From: PMNU01 sp035480575
GTDB taxonomy: Bacteria > Patescibacteriota > Saccharimonadia > Saccharimonadales > UBA4665
DNA: 64,000 nt
NCBI GenBank assembly: GCA_035480575.1
Contig: DATIHR010000018.1
Location: 5,948-69,947 of the forward strand
Reading direction: 5' to 3'
A program made the position numbers and the translations under genes. Below the pieces are notes generated by a model. The model did not search any database. It was not told the DNA's origin and was given only the letters and a program-made list of their open reading frames with translations. Below are positions 1 to 9,231 of this stretch, one piece after another (within the stretch, counting starts at the first letter, position 1; every line of letters starts with the position of its first letter).

Positions 1-2
1 CC

Positions 3-1010
3 GAGGTCATTAAGGTAGCGCCAGGCGCTTTGCATGTCATGGTTAAAAACGATGGCATTCTTATCAAGCGTAAAGGCATTAACGTGCCCGATACAGATTT
101 TGGCGGCGATATTCTTTCCAAAAAAGACCTGAAAGACCTTGCATTTGGTGCGACGCAGGATATTGACTACGTGGCCATGAGTTTCGTGCAAGGCCCGGAG
201 GATATACACCGACTTCGTAAATTGCTTAAGCAGCACGGTAGTAGTGCCAAAATTATCGTAAAGTTCGAGACTAAAGCGGCTGTCGAGACAATGGAAGAGA
301 TCGTACAATGCACCGATGCAATTATGATTGCGCGCGGCGACCTGGCTGTCGAAACTTCGCCCGAATCGGTACCAATTGTGCAACGTGAACTTATCAGCCT
401 TGGCCAGAAGTACATTAAGCCGACAATTGTGGCGACTCAAATGCTCCTAAGTATGGTAGACATGCCCGAACCAACCCGGGCCGAAGTCTCGGATGTTGCT
501 ACCGCGGTGTTCTTAGGGGCGGATTGCGTAATGCTGAGCGATGAGACGGCCGCCGGTAAATATCCCGTAGAAGCCGTGCAGACCATGAAACGTGTCTTGC
601 AGTACGCCGAGCAGAGCCGATTGCTTAAAACGGTCTACCCTCACGACCGCGAAGCTACGATGCAAAATGCCATCGCCAGCGGCGTTATTAGCCTGGCGAA
701 TAGCATTGCCGCTAAGGCTATCGTGGCCGAGACTTCATCTGGTAACACGGCACTCCAGATATCTGCGCGCCGCCCCGAAATGCCCATAATCGCAGTAACC
801 GATGTCCGTCATACGGCCCAACAATTAGCATTGGTGTACGGTGTTAAAAGTTATATGCGCCCCGCCCAGCCCGGCGCTGCCCAAAGGTTAACCGATTGGC
901 TCCGCGAGAATAAGGTATTTAAGACTGGCGATGTTGTCGTTGCAGTATCCGGCCGCTACCCGGGTAAAGTTGGCTTAACGGACACAATAAAAGTCCGCGT
1001 GCTCGAATAG
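3..1010 (+). CDS. pyk: Pyruvate kinase, 5' truncated by window edge
   Basis: Catalyses phosphoenolpyruvate + ADP to pyruvate + ATP, the last step of glycolysis. The reading frame is open to the window edge, so the N-terminal part lies outside. The visible part carries the pyruvate kinase signature around the catalytic lysine (IIVKFETKAAVE), the IARGDLAVE nucleotide/metal loop, the TRAEVSDVATAV segment and the MLSDETAAGKYPVEAV helix, then a C-terminal domain ending in VGLTDTIKV. It is followed 50 bp later by pgk on the same strand, so the block groups lower-glycolysis enzymes. The internal ATG at 36 is not a plausible start because the conserved domain extends upstream. Confidence 0.95.
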   Translation, partial: EVIKVAPGALHVMVKNDGILIKRKGINVPDTDFGGDILSKKDLKDLAFGATQDIDYVAMSFVQGPEDIHRLRKLLKQHGSSAKIIVKFETKAAVETMEEIVQCTDAIMIARGDLAVETSPESVPIVQRELISLGQKYIKPTIVATQMLLSMVDMPEPTRAEVSDVATAVFLGADCVMLSDETAAGKYPVEAVQTMKRVLQYAEQSRLLKTVYPHDREATMQNAIASGVISLANSIAAKAIVAETSSGNTALQISARRPEMPIIAVTDVRHTAQQLALVYGVKSYMRPAQPGAAQRLTDWLRENKVFKTGDVVVAVSGRYPGKVGLTDTIKVRVLE

Positions 1011-1059
1011 CCCGACGGTAAGCGTGGCGTTGCCATGATGCTTATGCTTAAATAAAGGC

Positions 1060-2349
1060 ATGTTCACCAAAAAGACGATTCGGGACATAGATCTCGAAGG
1101 CAAGCGAGTATTGTTGCGCGCTGACTACAATGTGCCGGTAAACACAGATGGCGGCATTACCGACGACTACCGTATCGAGCAATCATTAGAAACGTTGCGG
1201 GCATTGCTCGACAAAAAAGTACGGCTGGTTATTTGTTCACACCTGGGCCGCCCCGAAGGCAAGCGCGATGCCAAGTACAGCCTGAGGCCGGTGGCTGCTC
1301 GTTTAAGCGAGCTGCTGGGCCGCGAGGTACGTTTTGTAGACGATTGTGTCGGCCCCAAAGTAACCGAGCAAGTCGATAGCTTGCTGCCTGGCCAGGTACT
1401 GCTACTGGAAAATCTACGATTCCACCCCGGCGAAGAAGCCAATGATGACGATTTCGCCAAACAATTGGCAAGCTTGGCCGATGTGTTTGTGCAAGACGGC
1501 TTTGGTGTCGTGCACCGCGCACATGCCAGTACAGACGCCATAACGCACCACCTGCCCAGTGTGTCGGGGCTGTTGCTAGAAAAAGAAGTAGATACCATAA
1601 CGAATGTCATGAACAAACCGGAACGTCCGCTTGTGGCTATAATTGGCGGCGCGAAAATATCTGACAAAATAGATGTGCTGAATGTTTTTATTGATCTTGC
1701 CGATTTTATCGCTATTGGCGGCGCCATGGCCAACACCTTCTTAAAGGCCAGCGGCATAGATATTGCCAAGAGTAAGTACGAAGAGAGCGACATACCACTT
1801 GCCAAAGAAATTATCAGCAAGGCGCATGCCCGCGCAAAAACGAGCCGGTTTATATTTTACCTGCCGCAAGATGCCGTGGTAGCCACGAGCCTGGATACAC
1901 ACACCAGCACCCGCATTGTAGACTGGGAGGCGCACGTGGTTGCTAGTGTAGAGAGCTACCCGAAACGGCCGTCGTCGCGTACCCGTACCATTGAAAAGGG
2001 CGAAATGATTTTAGATATCGGGCCATTTTCGGGCGCATTCGTCGCGGGTGGTCTGCAATTGGCTAATACTGTTGTATGGAATGGTACAATGGGCGTCACC
2101 GAAGTACCCGCCGTAAGCGGTCCGGTTGGCCCGTTTGCACATGGTACCGAGCTGGTTGTCGATGCTATTTTAGGTGAGTTTGGGCACAAGCCGTTTAGCC
2201 TGGTAGGCGGCGGCGATACGGTCGGCTATATCGAGCAGCGTAAACTTACCAAGGCATTTAACCATGTGTCTACTGGCGGCGGCGCAAGCCTAGAGCTTAT
2301 GGCTGGCCGCAAGTTGCCTGGTGTTGAGGCTTTGGAAAATAAAGAGTAG
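1060..2349 (+). CDS. pgk: Phosphoglycerate kinase
   Basis: Transfers phosphate from 1,3-bisphosphoglycerate to ADP in glycolysis. The 429-residue product is slightly longer than the usual 390-400. Visible motifs are the N-terminal signature RVLLRADYNVPV, the SHLGRPEG loop, GGAKISDKIDVL for nucleotide binding, WNGTMGVTE (usually WNGPMGVFE) and a GGGDTVGYIE glycine loop where GGGDS/TxAA is commoner. STGGGASLE near the C-terminus is canonical. An insertion around residues 285-325 (charged, YPKRPSSRTRT) explains the extra length. An AAAGGC sequence before ATG 1060 may serve as a weak ribosome site. Identity is certain; the loop changes are probably lineage variation. Confidence 0.95.
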   Translation: MFTKKTIRDIDLEGKRVLLRADYNVPVNTDGGITDDYRIEQSLETLRALLDKKVRLVICSHLGRPEGKRDAKYSLRPVAARLSELLGREVRFVDDCVGPKVTEQVDSLLPGQVLLLENLRFHPGEEANDDDFAKQLASLADVFVQDGFGVVHRAHASTDAITHHLPSVSGLLLEKEVDTITNVMNKPERPLVAIIGGAKISDKIDVLNVFIDLADFIAIGGAMANTFLKASGIDIAKSKYEESDIPLAKEIISKAHARAKTSRFIFYLPQDAVVATSLDTHTSTRIVDWEAHVVASVESYPKRPSSRTRTIEKGEMILDIGPFSGAFVAGGLQLANTVVWNGTMGVTEVPAVSGPVGPFAHGTELVVDAILGEFGHKPFSLVGGGDTVGYIEQRKLTKAFNHVSTGGGASLELMAGRKLPGVEALENKE

Positions 2350-2357
2350 CATTCGTC

Positions 2358-2435
2358 ATCCCCGCACCGGATCAAGTCCGGCATAAACTCCGGCGGGGAT
2401 CCACCCCCCCGTCATTCCGGCCCCCGAGCCGGAAT
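2358..2435. repeat. Two REP-like palindromes after pgk
   Basis: The 332-bp gap between pgk and tpiA holds two GC-rich hairpins. Arms ATCCCCGC (2358-2365) and GCGGGGAT (2393-2400) enclose CCGGATCAAGTCCGG, and ATTCCGG (2414-2420) pairs with CCGGAAT (2429-2435). The wording CATTCCGG...CCGGAATCC resembles dispersed REP-like palindromes of other bacterial genomes. They could end pgk transcription, but no T tract follows. The rest of the gap (2436-2681) shows no gene. Confidence 0.55.
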
Positions 2436-2681
2436 CCAGTCAATAAGTCCTTCCCGTTTCTTTCATCACCTCTCGGCCTCTCCCTTTCTATTTCAGATTA
2501 TTCCGAGGCACACTTGCTACTTGATTCCGTCCAAGTACCTTTCCAGCAATCAGGTACTGCCGGAGTACCGATCTTAGGCTGCAAATTGCGTGGGTGGCTT
2601 ACGACAGTGCCGTCTAGCTTTGTTGTATCCATTTTGTAGTGCTTATGGTAAGCTAAAGACAAAGAGGGAACGACAGCATAC

Positions 2682-3473
2682 ATGGCACGGAGAGTCTTAC
2701 TGGTTGCTAACTGGAAGATGCATTTAAACGCATCGCAGGCTAGTTTGCTGGTGCATCGGCTGCAGGAACGGACTCGTTTGCATCGAGGTATAGAGGTGGT
2801 GCTAGCACCCACTATGTTAACGTTACAGCCACTGAGTATGCAGATTGACCGCCGCAAGTTTAGGCTGGCTGCCCAGAACGCATATTTCCAAGACGAAGGC
2901 GCCTACACTGGTGAAGTTTCGTTTGCTATGCTGCGCGATTTGGTGCACTACGTCATTGTTGGCCATTCGGAGCGCCGCAAATACTTTAACGAAGATCTCC
3001 CGATGATCCGCGACAAAGTAAAGGCAGCAGTACGCAACGAAATAGCACCCATTGTTTGTATTGGCGAGACTTTGCAAGAACGCAAAGAAGGCCACACGCG
3101 GCGGGTTATACACGACCAGCTAACGACTGCGCTCAGCAATCTTACGTCACGCGAGGTTATGGATGTTGTGCTAGCATACGAGCCGGTGTGGGCAATTAGT
3201 ACGTTCGAGCACGAATATGCCCGCCCAGACGACGTGCAGGCCGCCATGGAGTACATGCGCGAGCAAGTTGCGCATTTATACGGCCAGAAAGTAGCGCGTG
3301 AGGTTCGGGTTATATATGGTGGTAGCGTAGACGACACGACGGTTGGGGGTTATTTGCAAATCGAGGGTTGCGATGGCGCACTCGTTGGTGGCGCTAGTTT
3401 AAACCCATATAAATTTGCCGATATCATTGAAACAGCGTATCGCTTACAATTGAGTAGTGAAGATGAAGCATAA
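2682..3473 (+). CDS. tpiA: Triosephosphate isomerase with unusual loop 6
   Basis: Interconverts dihydroxyacetone phosphate and glyceraldehyde 3-phosphate. The 263-residue barrel keeps the substrate lysine in NWKM (K12), the electrophilic histidine in VIVGHSERR (H95), the base in AYEPVWAI (E167) and the phosphate loops IYGGSV and DGALVGGASL. Loop 6, the catalytic lid, normally reads AIGTGKTA after PVW. Here it reads AISTFEHEYA, which lacks the conserved glycines. All catalytic residues remain, so I expect an active enzyme with altered lid dynamics. The stop codon overlaps the start of the next gene. Confidence 0.93.
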   Translation: MARRVLLVANWKMHLNASQASLLVHRLQERTRLHRGIEVVLAPTMLTLQPLSMQIDRRKFRLAAQNAYFQDEGAYTGEVSFAMLRDLVHYVIVGHSERRKYFNEDLPMIRDKVKAAVRNEIAPIVCIGETLQERKEGHTRRVIHDQLTTALSNLTSREVMDVVLAYEPVWAISTFEHEYARPDDVQAAMEYMREQVAHLYGQKVAREVRVIYGGSVDDTTVGGYLQIEGCDGALVGGASLNPYKFADIIETAYRLQLSSEDEA

Positions 3474-4479
3474 TGATGCCGCCAAACATCATACAAAGCG
3501 GCCTCATACGGTCCATCGTACGTCCAGCGCGGCGCATGCCAATGCGAGTGGTAAAAAGGTATTCGACGTAATGCGCCCGGGCAAGGCGCCTGCTTCGCCC
3601 ACCTCGCGTCCGGTTATTGCTAATCGTGAAACAGGCGCTCAAAAAAATCAGGTGACTGTAAGCGGCATAGGCGAGGCGGCGCCAGTAGCTGCAAAACCAC
3701 GCACCATTAGCGATGTTGCGCCGACTGTGAGTGCCGACCAAGTGCATGCAGCCCAAGTGGCTGCCGCTGCTTCGGCGTCTTTGGTTGCGGCGCCCTCGAC
3801 CGACCCAGGGGACGTACCAGCCGGCGCTCCACCCGTGGCCGTACCGGTAAACGACCTACCAGTCGCGGTTACGTCGAGCGCCGCCCCATCTGTTGAGGTT
3901 ACCGGCAAGCCCAAAGTCACCGAGGCACCTAAAGATCCGGAACCAAAGCCTGCGCCTCCGCCAGATCTAGTTCCCGAATCGAGCGCAGCTGACGCGTCCC
4001 GTAGTATGACACATGGCAAGACTATTATGCCGTTATCGCAAGCCCAGGCCGACCAGTCGCCTGCAGATTCCGCCGTAGATACGTCAGCTCAAACCCCACC
4101 ACCCGCTCCTACCCTGGCAGCTAAAGCTCCCGAAGTGCCCGAACCGGCCGGGGAAACGCCGCCACCAGTGGAAGCGTCCACAAAGGAAGCAGAAACAGAA
4201 TCCGCCCACGACGAACCTGCCGAAGTCCCAGAAAAAGACGACAAGAAACAGGTCGACGCCAAGGCGCCCACCGAGCCAAAACAGCCGGCAGTACCCGAAC
4301 TACACCCCCAAGATATTCAGGACATTGTCGTGTCGCACCATGCTACCAGCGTATGGTGGCACACGGTATTGCTCTTGTTACTTGTAGTGCTCCTCGCTGT
4401 CGTGGCACTCGATATACTGCTTGACGCAGATATAATCTCTAGCCCTATTCAGGGCATTCCGTATACAGATTTTCTATAG
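3457..4479 (+). CDS. Pro/Ala-rich tail-anchored membrane protein
   Basis: Not a family I recognise. About 295 residues of low-complexity Pro/Ala/Glu/Lys-rich sequence are followed by one strongly hydrophobic segment (VWWHTVLLLLLVVLLAVVALDIL) and a short tail. No signal peptide is visible at the N-terminus (basic, His-rich). This suggests a C-terminally anchored protein with a long disordered, probably cytoplasmic domain. The frame overlaps tpiA by 17 bp from GTG 3457; ATG 3463 is an equally good start. The overlap implies co-transcription with tpiA. No function is proposed. Confidence 0.75.
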   Translation: MKMKHNDAAKHHTKRPHTVHRTSSAAHANASGKKVFDVMRPGKAPASPTSRPVIANRETGAQKNQVTVSGIGEAAPVAAKPRTISDVAPTVSADQVHAAQVAAAASASLVAAPSTDPGDVPAGAPPVAVPVNDLPVAVTSSAAPSVEVTGKPKVTEAPKDPEPKPAPPPDLVPESSAADASRSMTHGKTIMPLSQAQADQSPADSAVDTSAQTPPPAPTLAAKAPEVPEPAGETPPPVEASTKEAETESAHDEPAEVPEKDDKKQVDAKAPTEPKQPAVPELHPQDIQDIVVSHHATSVWWHTVLLLLLVVLLAVVALDILLDADIISSPIQGIPYTDFL

Positions 4480-4484
4480 CGTGT

Positions 4485-5711
4485 TTATTTGTTGATATCG
4501 GTTTTAATTCTAGCAATAATTTGTAGGTATTGTTGATCTTTGGTTTCTGTAGTTTGTTGTAGATCAAAGTTGTTATGATCAAATTCTTTTATGATCTCGA
4601 TAGTATTGCGGTGTCGAGCGCGCCAAATAAGAATACTCTCACCCTTATTAAGCTCCACGCTGCGAGGCTTGCCACCGATCTCGAATTCTATGGTTAACGC
4701 GACATTTAACCTAATACGTCGCTGGCGTTCCATTTTTTTGTCGTCAAAAGACTGCTCAACCTCGTAAAAGGACCGGTCGATATTAAGCATGTCGACCATA
4801 GCCTTGCCGCGGAAGCTAAGCTGTGGGTTATTGGAATCGATTGTAAAGTCAAAGTATCTGCGCGATTTTTCGGTATCGAGTTTGCCCGAGAAAATGAGCA
4901 AGTCGTTTTTGCCCATGCTGTCATGTATAGTAGTTAGCGCATGGTCAGAGTCTCTAAAATTAGAGATAGTATCACCCAAAAAGAGTACTAGATTACTAGT
5001 CGATTGTTCGCCGAACGAATCTTGCATAAGCAAATCAGTAAATCGGTCGTACTTAACATCTCGTATATACCCTTCATATGGGAAGTCCTTACCAAACCAA
5101 TCCATGACATTTTGCTCGGCGATTTTCAACATGTCGTCGCTAATATCTAGCGCTATGTAGCGGTTAAGAACGCCCCTATCTAGAAGTGTCTCAAGTAATT
5201 TCTTGACCGGCATGCTGTTGCCGGGGCCGATGTCGATAACATTAATGCGCTCAAAGTCCGCCAGAAGTTCGGTCATGAAATCAGAATTAAAGTCAAGCAA
5301 CTGCAAGTTATATGCCAGGGAATTAGGAGTATTTTCTTCGGCTAGTCGGTGCGTATACAGGTCCCAATATACCGCTCCTTCTTTAAAGTAGTTGTACTGA
5401 TGTGGTATTTCGCGGTGAATATCTAGGTTAGAAATAATATCGAATATTTCGCGGGCATTATAGGTTGTATAAAACTTCTCTGAAGGCTTAATCTTTTTGT
5501 AGCCTCGAGTATTTTTGTACTTCTTGCCCTTTTGCACTAATTGCTCTACGAGTGAAGTGTTCTTGGAAGTATTAGCAATATAATGTTTACCTTTTTCTTC
5601 GTATAATTCTAGTCCTAGTTTGTCCGCCTCAGCGGCATCAATCCAGTTACGCACGGATTTTTCCGATATATTGTACAGTTTGGCCAGTTCGGTATTCTTG
5701 AAGTATTTCAT
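4485..5711 (-). CDS. HTH-fused EgtD-like SAM methyltransferase
   Basis: The 408-residue protein has a MerR-like helix-turn-helix at residues 1-30 (NTELAKLYNISEKSVRNWID), a basic linker, then a domain resembling histidine-specific methyltransferases (EgtD / Methyltransf_33). Motif I is VIDIGPGNS (158-166), a DIS acidic loop follows (190-192), and FLGDTISNF (244-252) corresponds to the FLGSTIGNF signature. It ends in a beta-rich C-terminal domain. EgtD trimethylates histidine for ergothioneine, but no EgtB is nearby, so the substrate is unknown. The start has AGGAG 13 nt upstream. Codon use is more AT-rich than its neighbours, suggesting transfer. The fusion is read directly; the function is inferred. 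Confidence 0.7.
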   Translation of the reverse strand: MKYFKNTELAKLYNISEKSVRNWIDAAEADKLGLELYEEKGKHYIANTSKNTSLVEQLVQKGKKYKNTRGYKKIKPSEKFYTTYNAREIFDIISNLDIHREIPHQYNYFKEGAVYWDLYTHRLAEENTPNSLAYNLQLLDFNSDFMTELLADFERINVIDIGPGNSMPVKKLLETLLDRGVLNRYIALDISDDMLKIAEQNVMDWFGKDFPYEGYIRDVKYDRFTDLLMQDSFGEQSTSNLVLFLGDTISNFRDSDHALTTIHDSMGKNDLLIFSGKLDTEKSRRYFDFTIDSNNPQLSFRGKAMVDMLNIDRSFYEVEQSFDDKKMERQRRIRLNVALTIEFEIGGKPRSVELNKGESILIWRARHRNTIEIIKEFDHNNFDLQQTTETKDQQYLQIIARIKTDINK

Positions 5712-5757
5712 TGTATGGTGGAGCTCCTACACCAAGGCAGTATAAACCCAAAAAATG

Positions 5758-5787
5758 TTGACACGTTCCGATTTGTAATCGTATCAT
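5758..5787 (+). promoter_or_regulatory. Sigma70-type promoter for the 5941 gene
   Basis: TTGACA (5758-5763), an 18-nt spacer and TATCAT (5782-5787) lie in the divergent gap. Transcription would start near 5795 and give a leader of about 145 nt before the ATG at 5941. A TATACT on the opposite strand (5744-5739) could serve the divergent methyltransferase. Confidence 0.5.
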
Positions 5788-5940
5788 AGTCTTAGTGCGA
5801 TGATAACTGGAATAAAAGAGTACAAAGTCCGTACGTTTTTAATCCAGAATTAATCATTCCGACACAATTCGTCAAATGAGACGAATCACTAAGGGACCAA
5901 TTATACATTAAAGTAGTAGGCTTTGGAAGAGGGGTGCAAA

Positions 5941-6300
5941 ATGGGCGTAGCAACACTAACTAGAAAAACCAATACTGATGATTTTATTATTCTCGGTCCT
6001 AAGTTGGTGTCGGGCAGCAATGCGCTGGCCGCAGTGCACGCCCTGTACTTCTTACCGGATAACTACCGATTAGTGCTAACTGGTGCCGAAACTGCCGATA
6101 CGACCCTGTATAACAAGGTATGTGCGCTTGTAGAGCGCGATGAACTAGGTGGTCGGGTGGAGTTTGCCTCTATGCCCGAACAATCAAATGCTGTTATTTT
6201 GCCCCGCGCCCGCTACACCCGCGCCCGCAATAGCGTTAGCGGCGACAGCCCCGAGGCACTTGCCAGTGCAATATTGAACGTGGCACGCGCTACCGCATAA
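5941..6300 (+). CDS. Small protein resembling a GT-B glycosyltransferase half
   Basis: The 119-residue product starts at ATG 5941, with the purine-rich GGAAGAGGGG just upstream; the TTG 18 nt earlier lies before this site and is not used. The pattern YRLVLTGAET, then LGGRVEFA, SNAVILPRAR and SPEALASAIL follows the order of the C-terminal nucleotide-binding half of GT-B glycosyltransferases (LVIAG, DRVxFxG, VLPS, ALA). At this length it cannot be a full glycosyltransferase. It may be a stand-alone Rossmann-like domain. Confidence in the gene is good; the fold is an inference. Confidence 0.7.
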   Translation: MGVATLTRKTNTDDFIILGPKLVSGSNALAAVHALYFLPDNYRLVLTGAETADTTLYNKVCALVERDELGGRVEFASMPEQSNAVILPRARYTRARNSVSGDSPEALASAILNVARATA

Positions 6301-6324
6301 GCATCATCTGCTACAATTACATTC

Positions 6325-8493
6325 GTGTCGAATGACCTATTAGTTGGGCTAAATCCAGAACAACGGCGGGCCGTAGAAACAACCGAGGGTCCGTTGCTTA
6401 TTCAGGCTGGCGCCGGGTCTGGCAAGACCAAAACACTCACCCACCGTATTGCGTATATTATTGCCCAGGGCAAGGCGACGCCGTTCAATATTTTGTCGGT
6501 TACGTTTACGAACAAGGCAGCCAAGGAGATGCGCACCCGTGTGGCCACGCTGCTTGGCCAGGACCCTAATAATCGTGGGTTTATGCCGTATATGGGCACG
6601 TTCCATGGCATATGTGTACGCTTGCTGCGCCAGGACGGCGAGCACATCGGGGTGTCTCGCAGCTTTGTTATTTTTGATGAATCCGATCGCCAGGCAGCAG
6701 TAAAACAGGCTAGCAAGCAATTACACATAGACGAAAAGAGTTTTCCGGCTCGCACGCTCAGCAGCATTATTAGCAGCGCCAAAAACGACATGACTACTCC
6801 CGAAGAACTCGCGGGCAGGGCTGGTTCCTCCCCGGCAGAACGTGCGGCGGCACAGGTGTATCCGTTGTACCAAAAGGCGCTCAAAGAAGCCGCGGCGCTG
6901 GATTTTGACGACCTGATTGCGGTTACGGTGCACATGTTGCGCACCCAGCCCGAAATCCGCAAAAAGTGGCAAAAACAGTTCAAGTACATAATGATCGACG
7001 AATATCAGGATACGAACGCCGCACAATATAGGCTGGTTAAACTATTGACAAATGAAGCAAATGTTTGTGTAGTAGGGGACGATTGGCAATCGATTTACTC
7101 ATGGAGAGGTGCGGATTTTCGGAACATTTTGAACTTCGAGCACGACTATCCGGACTGTACGATCATTAAGCTGGAGCAAAATTACCGCAGTACCGGTAGT
7201 ATTCTGGAGGCGGCCCACGCCATTATTACCAAAAACATGCAGCGGTCCGATAAAAAACTGTGGACCGATGCAGCAGCGGGCTTGCCGGTGCAGATGCTCC
7301 AGGTTGGCAGCGAGCGTGCCGAGGGCGAGGCGCTGGTGCGGCGCATTAAAAACGCTGTGGACGGCGGATACCGCCGCTACAATCACTTCGCAGTGTTGTA
7401 CCGTACCAATGCGCAAAGCCGGTCAGTAGAAGAAACGTTCATACATTACGGCATTCCGTACCGTATTGTCGGCGGCCAGCGTTTTTATGACCGCAAGGAA
7501 ATCAAGGACTTATTAGCGTATCTGCGGCTTATCTATCAGCCAGAAGATCGTATTAGTTTTGCGCGCGTGGTTAATATACCTACCCGCGGCATTGGCCCGA
7601 AATCGTTGCAAAATTTCTACGACTGGCAGCAGAGCACCGGTAAGACACTGTACGAGGCACTCACCGAAGTCGCAACCTGCGGTGCGATTACTCCGAAAGC
7701 GCAAAAAGGCTTGGGCGAACTGGCTGATATTCTAGCCCGGCTGCGCGACCTTATAGATACCACGCCGCCAGACGGGATAATAGACAGCTTAATCCGCAGG
7801 CTCGATTACTTGGCGTATTTAGACGACGGCACGCCCCAGGGCGAATCACGCCAAGAAAACGTTAAAGAACTTATTGGGGTGGCTCGCGAATATCATGAGC
7901 TGGGCCTCGCTGGCTTCTTAGAGGAAGTAGCGCTGGTAAGCGATGTTGACCAGGCGGATTTTGATGGCAACGCAGTAACGCTCATGACCCTCCATGCGGC
8001 CAAAGGTCTGGAGTTTCCGGTGGTCTTTATGGTGGGCATGGAAGAGACGATCTTTCCGCATTCCCGCGCCCTATACGACGCCTTCGAAATGGAAGAAGAG
8101 CGCCGGTTGTGCTACGTGGGTATGACGCGGGCACGCGAAGAATTGTACATGGTGTATGCAACCTCGCGTTCGCTGTACGGTGGCGTGCAGCATAATCCAC
8201 CATCGCGATTCTTAGGCGAGATAGACGCCCAGTTCCAACCTGCGGACACCGGCTACAGCGGGCAGTTTACGCCGACCGGTTTTGGCAACGCGGTTGAAGA
8301 CCTGACGAGCCAGCATGTGGACGACGGCGAACCGCGGTACGTGCCCGACCTCGCCGAGGGTGACCATGTTAAGCACGAAGTGTTTGGCGTAGGTACAGTC
8401 GTGGAAATGGACGGCGATAACGCGACGATATACTTTAAGGGTAAAGGTACCAAAAAACTAAACATTGCGTTTGCGCCACTCAAGAAGGTATAG
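6325..8493 (+). CDS. pcrA: UvrD/PcrA-type DNA helicase
   Basis: Superfamily 1A 3'-5' helicase for repair and replication-fork restart. The 722-residue sequence shows the Q-motif region LNPEQRRAV, Walker A AGAGSGKT, TFTNKAAKEMRTR (Ia), MIDEYQDTNAAQY (II), VGDDWQSIYSWRGA (III), QNYRSTGSI (IV), TLHAAKGLEFPVVF (V) and YVGMTRAREELYM (VI). A PcrA-like C-terminal tail follows, with a Tudor-like patch (GDHVKHEVFGVGTVVEM). The GTG start is preceded by TACAAT (6312-6317) exactly 7 nt upstream, implying a leaderless transcript. A second, shorter UvrD-like helicase lies at 29.2 kb. Whether it should be called uvrD or pcrA cannot be decided here. Confidence 0.93.
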   Translation: MSNDLLVGLNPEQRRAVETTEGPLLIQAGAGSGKTKTLTHRIAYIIAQGKATPFNILSVTFTNKAAKEMRTRVATLLGQDPNNRGFMPYMGTFHGICVRLLRQDGEHIGVSRSFVIFDESDRQAAVKQASKQLHIDEKSFPARTLSSIISSAKNDMTTPEELAGRAGSSPAERAAAQVYPLYQKALKEAAALDFDDLIAVTVHMLRTQPEIRKKWQKQFKYIMIDEYQDTNAAQYRLVKLLTNEANVCVVGDDWQSIYSWRGADFRNILNFEHDYPDCTIIKLEQNYRSTGSILEAAHAIITKNMQRSDKKLWTDAAAGLPVQMLQVGSERAEGEALVRRIKNAVDGGYRRYNHFAVLYRTNAQSRSVEETFIHYGIPYRIVGGQRFYDRKEIKDLLAYLRLIYQPEDRISFARVVNIPTRGIGPKSLQNFYDWQQSTGKTLYEALTEVATCGAITPKAQKGLGELADILARLRDLIDTTPPDGIIDSLIRRLDYLAYLDDGTPQGESRQENVKELIGVAREYHELGLAGFLEEVALVSDVDQADFDGNAVTLMTLHAAKGLEFPVVFMVGMEETIFPHSRALYDAFEMEEERRLCYVGMTRAREELYMVYATSRSLYGGVQHNPPSRFLGEIDAQFQPADTGYSGQFTPTGFGNAVEDLTSQHVDDGEPRYVPDLAEGDHVKHEVFGVGTVVEMDGDNATIYFKGKGTKKLNIAFAPLKKV

Positions 8494-8501
8494 GTAAATC
8501 A

Positions 8502-9212
8502 GTGCCGAATCCTAAACGGCGCACGTTTGACGACAGGACGGCGCGGTTATCGCCCGCATTTGAAGCTAGCTTACCCCCTGGCATCCGGTTATCGCGGCGT
8601 GTAGATACACGCCGTTTCCTCTCGCCTATTAACGTGTTTGTGCGCACGGGCAGCCAGCCGGAGCAATATGTCGTTATGGAGCGTGATGCTCCCAATATAG
8701 AAAGACGAAATAATCTATTGCTATTTGGTGGCTATGGGCCTTTTGGTGTGGCAGAATTAGAGAAATACTTGACGCGAACGGGGAATTTTATTGATGGACG
8801 CGGCGCTTCGTTCGGGATGGAGACGCCCGTACTAGAAAATTATGATGCGGCCGACAGGCTGACAGCGCTCGGGGCTTTAATCCTGTTTGCCGCACAGGAC
8901 GTGGCAGGCGATGGCCCGATAGGGGCGGGTGTTATACCTCGGGTGAAGCGGTTGGACGAGCAATCGGGCGGCGCGCATGCTTGTTACGAGGGTGTCGCTA
9001 TTGGGGTAAAGCAATTCAGCATACACTTTGGCCCGGCGCGTAGGAGCGGGTATTGGTGCTATGATATCGAGCTTCCTCAAACGAATCAATCAGTACCGTC
9101 GGATCTTAGAATGAATATCGTGCAATCTGTCAATGACCAAGCGGCGCGGGCAGTACCAGACTTGTTGGCAAGCGCGGTGGTATTTGCAATAGCGCATCGT
9201 CTCCATCGTTAG
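8502..9212 (+). CDS. Hypothetical protein
   Basis: A 236-residue protein with no recognised domain. The N-terminus is basic (PKRRTFDDRTARLSP); the middle is mixed alpha/beta with the LLLFGGYGPFG and GALILFAAQDVAGDGPIGAGV segments; the C-terminus is a helix rich in Ala. No signal peptide or membrane segment is convincing. The GTG start has TATAGG 7 nt upstream, which overlaps the end of the helicase gene, so it may be expressed from its own leaderless promoter. Likely a lineage-specific soluble protein. Confidence 0.7.
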   Translation: MPNPKRRTFDDRTARLSPAFEASLPPGIRLSRRVDTRRFLSPINVFVRTGSQPEQYVVMERDAPNIERRNNLLLFGGYGPFGVAELEKYLTRTGNFIDGRGASFGMETPVLENYDAADRLTALGALILFAAQDVAGDGPIGAGVIPRVKRLDEQSGGAHACYEGVAIGVKQFSIHFGPARRSGYWCYDIELPQTNQSVPSDLRMNIVQSVNDQAARAVPDLLASAVVFAIAHRLHR

Positions 9213-9231
9213 GTGGTATTATGCAAAGAAC

